From contig JBEKTY010000009.1 in assembly GCA_049515555.1 (NCBI GenBank), forward strand, positions 1 through 64,000: a stretch of 64,000 nt of DNA, in the 5' to 3' direction. The DNA is from JBEKTY01 sp049515555 (GTDB lineage Bacteria > Planctomycetota > Planctomycetia > Pirellulales > Thermoguttaceae). Shown here piece by piece: positions 60,910-64,000 of this stretch; the stretch's first letter is position 1; each line of letters starts with the position of its first letter. Position numbers and translations under genes: made by a program. The notes under the pieces were generated by a model, which saw nothing but the letters and a program-made list of their open reading frames with translations, was not told where the DNA came from and made no database searches.

Positions 60910-61497
60910 GTGGCACTTTCCGAGATCGACCGCAACCTGCTGGACCGGTGTCTGCAGAACAAGTCCCGGGCGTGGGAAGACTTCGTCGACCGCTTCATGG
61001 GCCTGGTGTACCACGTGATCCGGCACACTGCCCAGGCGCGAAGCGTCCGCCTGACGGCCGAGGACCGCGACGATCTGTGCGGCGAGGTGTTTTTGGCCGT
61101 CATCCGCAACGATTTCGCGGTGTTGCGGCATTTTCGCGGGCAGAGCAGCCTGGCGACGTACCTGACGGTGGTGGCCCGGCGGATCGTGGTCCACGAGCTG
61201 CTCCAGCGGCGGCCGATCGCGCGGCTGGCCGAGGCCACGGCCGAGCACCCCGCCGCCGCGGTGCCCGATCCGCACGCGGCCGTCGAGCAGCGACTTATCG
61301 ACCAGGAGCAGGTCGGGCGGCTGCTGGGCGGCCTGCAAGGGACCGAGGCCCAAGTGGTGCGGATGTTCCACCTGGAAGGCAAGAGCTATCAAGAGATCAG
61401 CTCGGCAGTGGGCATGCCGGAGAACAGCATTGGCCCGATCCTCAGCCGTGCCCGCGACAAGTTGCGGCGGGCCGGCATGAACATGGCGACGAGCTAG
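60910..61497 (+). CDS. ECF-type RNA polymerase sigma factor
   Basis: 195 residues from the GTG at 60910 (AGGA upstream), preferred to the ATG at 60814 since the extra residues are repetitive and basic. Region 2: RAWEDFVDRFMGLVYHVIRHT, EDRDDLCGEVFLAVIRNDFAVLRHFRGQSSLATYLTVVARRIV. Region 4: LGGLQGTEAQVVRMFHLEGKSYQEISSAVGMPENSIGPILSRARDKLRRA. It redirects RNA polymerase to a small regulon. No anti-sigma gene is adjacent. Confidence 0.88.
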   Translation: MALSEIDRNLLDRCLQNKSRAWEDFVDRFMGLVYHVIRHTAQARSVRLTAEDRDDLCGEVFLAVIRNDFAVLRHFRGQSSLATYLTVVARRIVVHELLQRRPIARLAEATAEHPAAAVPDPHAAVEQRLIDQEQVGRLLGGLQGTEAQVVRMFHLEGKSYQEISSAVGMPENSIGPILSRARDKLRRAGMNMATS

Positions 61498-61506
61498 CCG
61501 GGTGCG

Positions 61507-61980
61507 ATGGGCGGTTCGGCTGAAGTTCCGGCGGGTCGGGTGGCGGGTGCGGATTATGGCACGGTGCGGATCGGCATCGCCATTTCCGATCCGCAGCGAT
61601 CGATCGCCAGCCCGCTGGAAAGCTACACGCGGCGGGGCTCGCGGCCGGATGCCGAGCGCTTTCGCCGGCTGACGGCCGAGCGGGAAATCAGGCTGTGGGT
61701 CGTCGGGCTGCCGGTGCACCTGGACGGCCGCGAGAGCCGCAAGTCTATCGAGGCCCGGCAGTTCGCGGCCTGGCTGGGCCGAACGACGGGCGTGCCGGTC
61801 GAGCTGTTCGACGAGCGGTTCACCACCCGCGCGGCGGAGCAATTGCTAATCGAGGCCGACCTCAGCCGCAAGCGGCGGAAGCGGCGCGTGGACATGCTGG
61901 CCGCGCAGATCATGCTGGCGGCCTATCTCGAATCCGCCGGCAAGGACCGGCCGCCGCCAGGAGCCCTGGACGACCGATGA
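61507..61980 (+). CDS. ruvX: YqgF/RuvX family Holliday-junction resolvase-like protein
   Basis: 157 residues. GRVAGADYGTVRIGIAISDPQRSIASPLESYTRRG has the DYGxxRIG catalytic Asp, VVGLPVHLDGRESRKS (VGLP), ELFDERFTTRAAEQLLIEADLSRKRRKRRVDMLAAQIMLAAYL ends with the second acidic site. YqgF proteins act in rRNA maturation or DNA resolution; length and motifs are standard. Its stop overlaps the next start (ATGA). Confidence 0.92.
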   Translation: MGGSAEVPAGRVAGADYGTVRIGIAISDPQRSIASPLESYTRRGSRPDAERFRRLTAEREIRLWVVGLPVHLDGRESRKSIEARQFAAWLGRTTGVPVELFDERFTTRAAEQLLIEADLSRKRRKRRVDMLAAQIMLAAYLESAGKDRPPPGALDDR

Positions 61981-62975
61981 GCAAGCTGATCGTCGGTTGC
62001 GGATACCTGGGTCGGCGGGTCGCCCGGCGATGGCTGTCGGCGGGCGAGGAGGTGTGGGGCCTGGTCCGCACCGAGGCGGAGGCCCGTGAGCTTTCGCTGC
62101 CGCTAGTGCCCCGACCGCCCTCAGTTGACACGTTGGGTGCCACTGCTGGCTCGTCCAGCAGTGCCGAAAACACGGTTGGGCAAGCCAACCGTGGCACCCG
62201 TCATTTCATGGCGGTCGGGGCACTGGGCAAGGGCATCCGCGCAATCGCGGCCGACGTCACGCGGCCCGCCACCCTCCGGCCGTTGCCCGCGGCCGACACG
62301 GTGCTCTTCTCGGTGGGCTACGATCCGGCCGGCGGCGCCCCGCGGCGGCAGGTTTACGTCGAAGGGCTGCGGGCCGTGCTGGAGGCGATCGGGCCCGACA
62401 CCGGCCGCGTGATCTTCATCAGTTCCACCGGCGTCTATGGGGGCTCGGGCGGCCAATGGGTCGATGAGGACACGCCCTGCCGGCCGACCCGCGAGGCGGG
62501 CCGGACCCTGCTGGACGCCGAACGGCTCTTGGCCGACCACCCCCTGGGCCATCGGGCGGTCGTGCTGCGGCTGGCGGGGCTTTATGGACCGGGCCGGCTG
62601 CCGCAAATCGGGCCAAACACCGGTCAAACGCCGGGACCGCCCGGCCGGCTGGTGAACATAATCCACGTCGAGGACGCGGCGGCGGTAGTGCTGGCGGCCG
62701 AAGCCCGATCAGTAACTCCCCGCACCTACCTGGTTTCCGACGGCCACCCCACCGAGCGGCGGCGGTATCTGGAGCGACTGGCAGAACTGCTCGGCCTGCC
62801 TCCCCCCGCGCCGGCCTCGACCGAGGCGGTCGGCTCGATCCCACGTTCAATGGGCGACAAACGGGTCTCGAACCGCCGAATGCTCGAAGAACTGCGCGTC
62901 GAGCTGGCGTACCCGGACTATTGGGCGGGCCTGGCCGCAGCCATCGCCGGCGACCCGGCGGCCCAACAACCGTAG
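61977..62975 (+). CDS. NAD(P)-binding epimerase/SDR-like protein
   Basis: 332 residues from the ATG at 61977. MSKLIVGCGYLGRRVARRWL is the Rossmann dinucleotide motif (GCGYLG). VIFISSTGVYGGSGGQWVDED holds the SDR Ser-Tyr region; the catalytic Lys of the YxxxK pattern is not clear. A segment of about 22 residues (LGATAGSSSSAENTVGQANRGT) near residue 52 is translated REP DNA (62135-62199). Related YeeZ-like proteins have this plan without the insert. It probably binds NAD(P); substrate unknown. Confidence 0.8.
   Translation: MSKLIVGCGYLGRRVARRWLSAGEEVWGLVRTEAEARELSLPLVPRPPSVDTLGATAGSSSSAENTVGQANRGTRHFMAVGALGKGIRAIAADVTRPATLRPLPAADTVLFSVGYDPAGGAPRRQVYVEGLRAVLEAIGPDTGRVIFISSTGVYGGSGGQWVDEDTPCRPTREAGRTLLDAERLLADHPLGHRAVVLRLAGLYGPGRLPQIGPNTGQTPGPPGRLVNIIHVEDAAAVVLAAEARSVTPRTYLVSDGHPTERRRYLERLAELLGLPPPAPASTEAVGSIPRSMGDKRVSNRRMLEELRVELAYPDYWAGLAAAIAGDPAAQQP
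62135..62199. repeat. In-frame double-hairpin REP-like element inside the epimerase gene
   Basis: Outer repeats GGGTGCCAC (62135-62143) and GTGGCACCC (62191-62199); inside, two hairpins: CACTGCTGG/CCAGCAGTG (62141-62163) and CACGGTTGG/CCAACCGTG (62171-62193). Total 65 bases, kept in frame. Confidence 0.7.
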
Positions 62976-63048
62976 GCGCCCGGCGGGCTGGGGAGAGCTT
63001 GTGAATTTTTCCGCGCTGTGGCCGGTCTCCGACCGAGCCACACGGCCG

Positions 63049-63222
63049 ACCGAAGGTCTCCCGAGCCCCGGAGACCTTCGGTCTCACCGACGGCGGGGTC
63101 GGGAGCCCCGCGCCGAACTCGAGGCCTTGCGCCCCTACAGAGGGTGGCACGTCCCTGAGCGCAGCGAAGGGCGTGGTTTTTCGCACCTCGCCACGCCCTT
63201 CGGCCCTCAGGGCGTGCCAACC
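63049..63222. repeat. Two REP-like hairpins between the epimerase gene and a secreted protein gene
   Basis: Hairpin 1: ACCGAAGGTCTCC (63049-63061) with its complement (63070-63082). Hairpin 2: GGTGGCACG... (63143-63176) with CCACGCCCTTCGG... and CGTGCCAACC (63191-63222), imperfect. The rest of 62976-63382 shows no gene. Confidence 0.55.
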
Positions 63223-63382
63223 TATTTGTCAACTTATGTCTTCGCGACGCCTGATCCGAGCAGCCTTGCGCCCCTGCGGTTTGTGCCGATTGTGCCGAAT
63301 ATTCTTTCAATGCGGGCCATTCCGGCTGCCGATGCTGTTGGTAGCCGACCCGATGCGATCCATAACCAGAGGGGGGAATCCC

Positions 63383-63709
63383 ATGATCCGCCGGATAACG
63401 CTCACCGTGGTCTGTGCAGGCGCTTTGCTGGCCGTCCGACCGACGACCGAGGCCAAGGCCGATCAGGCTTATGGCCGCCAATGGGGCCAAACGTATAGTG
63501 CGCAGGACTGGAACCGCCTGTACCACTATCCTTACGTGTACTATCCACAGAACTTCTGGGGGCCCGACTACTATCGCAGCTCCACGAATATGTATTATCG
63601 CTATCCACCTGAAATGAGGATCCCCGTGTACAATCGCCTGTGGCACAACGAATATGCGGAGCCCCGGCGATACTATGAGGGGCATCATTTCGAGTTGGAT
63701 ACGTTCTGA
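63383..63709 (+). CDS. Small secreted tyrosine-rich protein, 108 aa
   Basis: From the ATG at 63383 with GGGGGGAA upstream. A signal peptide (MIRRITLTVVCAGALLAVRPTTEAKA, cleavage after AKA) precedes a mature part of about 80 residues rich in Tyr, Trp and Asn (DWNRLYHYPYVYYPQNFWGPDYYRSS, then MYYRYPPEMRIPVYNRLWHNEY). Proteins like this are abundant in Planctomycetota; function unknown. Two CCCTCTCC-type hairpins follow. Confidence 0.75.
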   Translation: MIRRITLTVVCAGALLAVRPTTEAKADQAYGRQWGQTYSAQDWNRLYHYPYVYYPQNFWGPDYYRSSTNMYYRYPPEMRIPVYNRLWHNEYAEPRRYYEGHHFELDTF

Positions 63710-63719
63710 ACGCGAACCT

Positions 63720-63820
63720 CCCCTCTCCCTTTGGGAGAGGGGCCGGGGGGGGCATAGTTCGCCAATCACAGATGTTTCGCTGCCTCCCCTCACCCTGCCC
63801 TCTCCAGTAGGGAGAGGGCA
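63720..63820. repeat. CCCTCTCC/GGAGAGGG hairpins
   Basis: First hairpin CCCCTCTCCC-TTT-GGGAGAGGGG (63720-63742) directly after a stop codon; second TGCCCTCTCC-AGTAG-GGAGAGGGCA (63796-63820). The same CCTCTCCCAGAGGGAG core occurs near 34520-34540. Probably dispersed REP-like sequence that may also end transcription. Confidence 0.6.
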
Positions 63821-63896
63821 GCGGCGCGGCAACCGGCAGTTGACCCGGCAGCAGCAGCCTCTAGAATGTTGTGGCTTTGGGGCTGGAGTATTCTAG

Positions 63897-64000
63897 ATGG
63901 CCACGGGTCGAGCGCTGCCGGTGTTCCTGCTTGTGGCCGCGGTCGTGGCGTTGGCGATGGTTCTGCTGGCGTTGGCCGGGATGCTGAATCCCGCGCGGCC
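63897..64000 (+). CDS. Hypothetical protein with N-terminal membrane segment, partial
   Basis: ATG at 63897 opens a frame running off the right edge: MATGRALPVFLLVAAVVALA and more hydrophobic residues, 34 residues visible. It is a signal anchor or signal peptide. No SD of note. Nothing more can be said. Confidence 0.45.
   Translation, partial: MATGRALPVFLLVAAVVALAMVLLALAGMLNPAR

Overview
The window reads as a chromosomal piece of a GC-rich member of the Planctomycetota (inference). The signs are an exosortase-associated EpsI protein, a long run of surface-polysaccharide genes, a golvesin/FN3-like fragment, lineage-typical small hypothetical proteins, an ECF sigma factor and many REP-like palindromes. 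No rRNA gene is present, so the assignment stays at phylum level.

Layout. (1) 0-3.2 kb is a scarred accessory end: a gene running off the left edge behind a hairpin that covers its ribosome binding site, two small hypothetical ORFs, and a minus-strand gene joining a RuvB-like AAA+ ATPase to the first half of a tyrosine-recombinase catalytic domain. (2) 3.2-39.3 kb is one very long plus-strand exopolysaccharide locus with many 4-base start/stop overlaps: EpsI, about a dozen glycosyltransferases, two acyltransferases and one acetyltransferase, a Wzm/Wzt-type ABC exporter with a carbohydrate-binding tail, an asparagine-synthase-type amidotransferase, two methyltransferases, a polysaccharide deacetylase, an O-antigen-ligase-like membrane protein, a phosphodiester glycosidase, a PQQ-propeller membrane protein, a radical SAM protein, two DUF218 proteins and a bifunctional fucokinase/GDP-fucose pyrophosphorylase. 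Together they would make, decorate and export a fucose-containing polymer. (3) 39.3-43.3 kb is an isolated type V-B CRISPR locus on the minus strand: a full-length cas12b, a tracrRNA-like gene just downstream and a decayed array of three repeats, with no cas1, cas2 or cas4 in the window. The RuvC-I catalytic aspartate of this Cas12b is histidine (codon CAT, residue 586), while the RuvC-II Glu and RuvC-III Asp are kept. This predicts a full-length, naturally nuclease-inactive Cas12b and is the most striking observation here.

(4) 43.3-56.0 kb is a mobile, phage- or plasmid-like element: a primase-helicase, an AAA+ ATPase, an HNH-type phage protein, small ORFs, broken DNA methyltransferases, a duplicated iteron-like region, and a repeated structured upstream module (15-bp hairpin, about 27 bp, palindrome, conserved ~55-bp motif) in front of small minus-strand genes. 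It is bounded on the right by a tRNA-Val gene with its own terminator. (5) 56-64 kb is ordinary chromosome: a PP1-like phosphatase, a KaiC-like ATPase, 3-isopropylmalate dehydrogenase, an HNH nuclease, a sigma factor, RuvX, a nucleotide-sugar-epimerase-like protein and small secreted proteins, with REP-like hairpins between and inside genes.

All assignments come from reading the sequence and from remembered family motifs; no database search was run.
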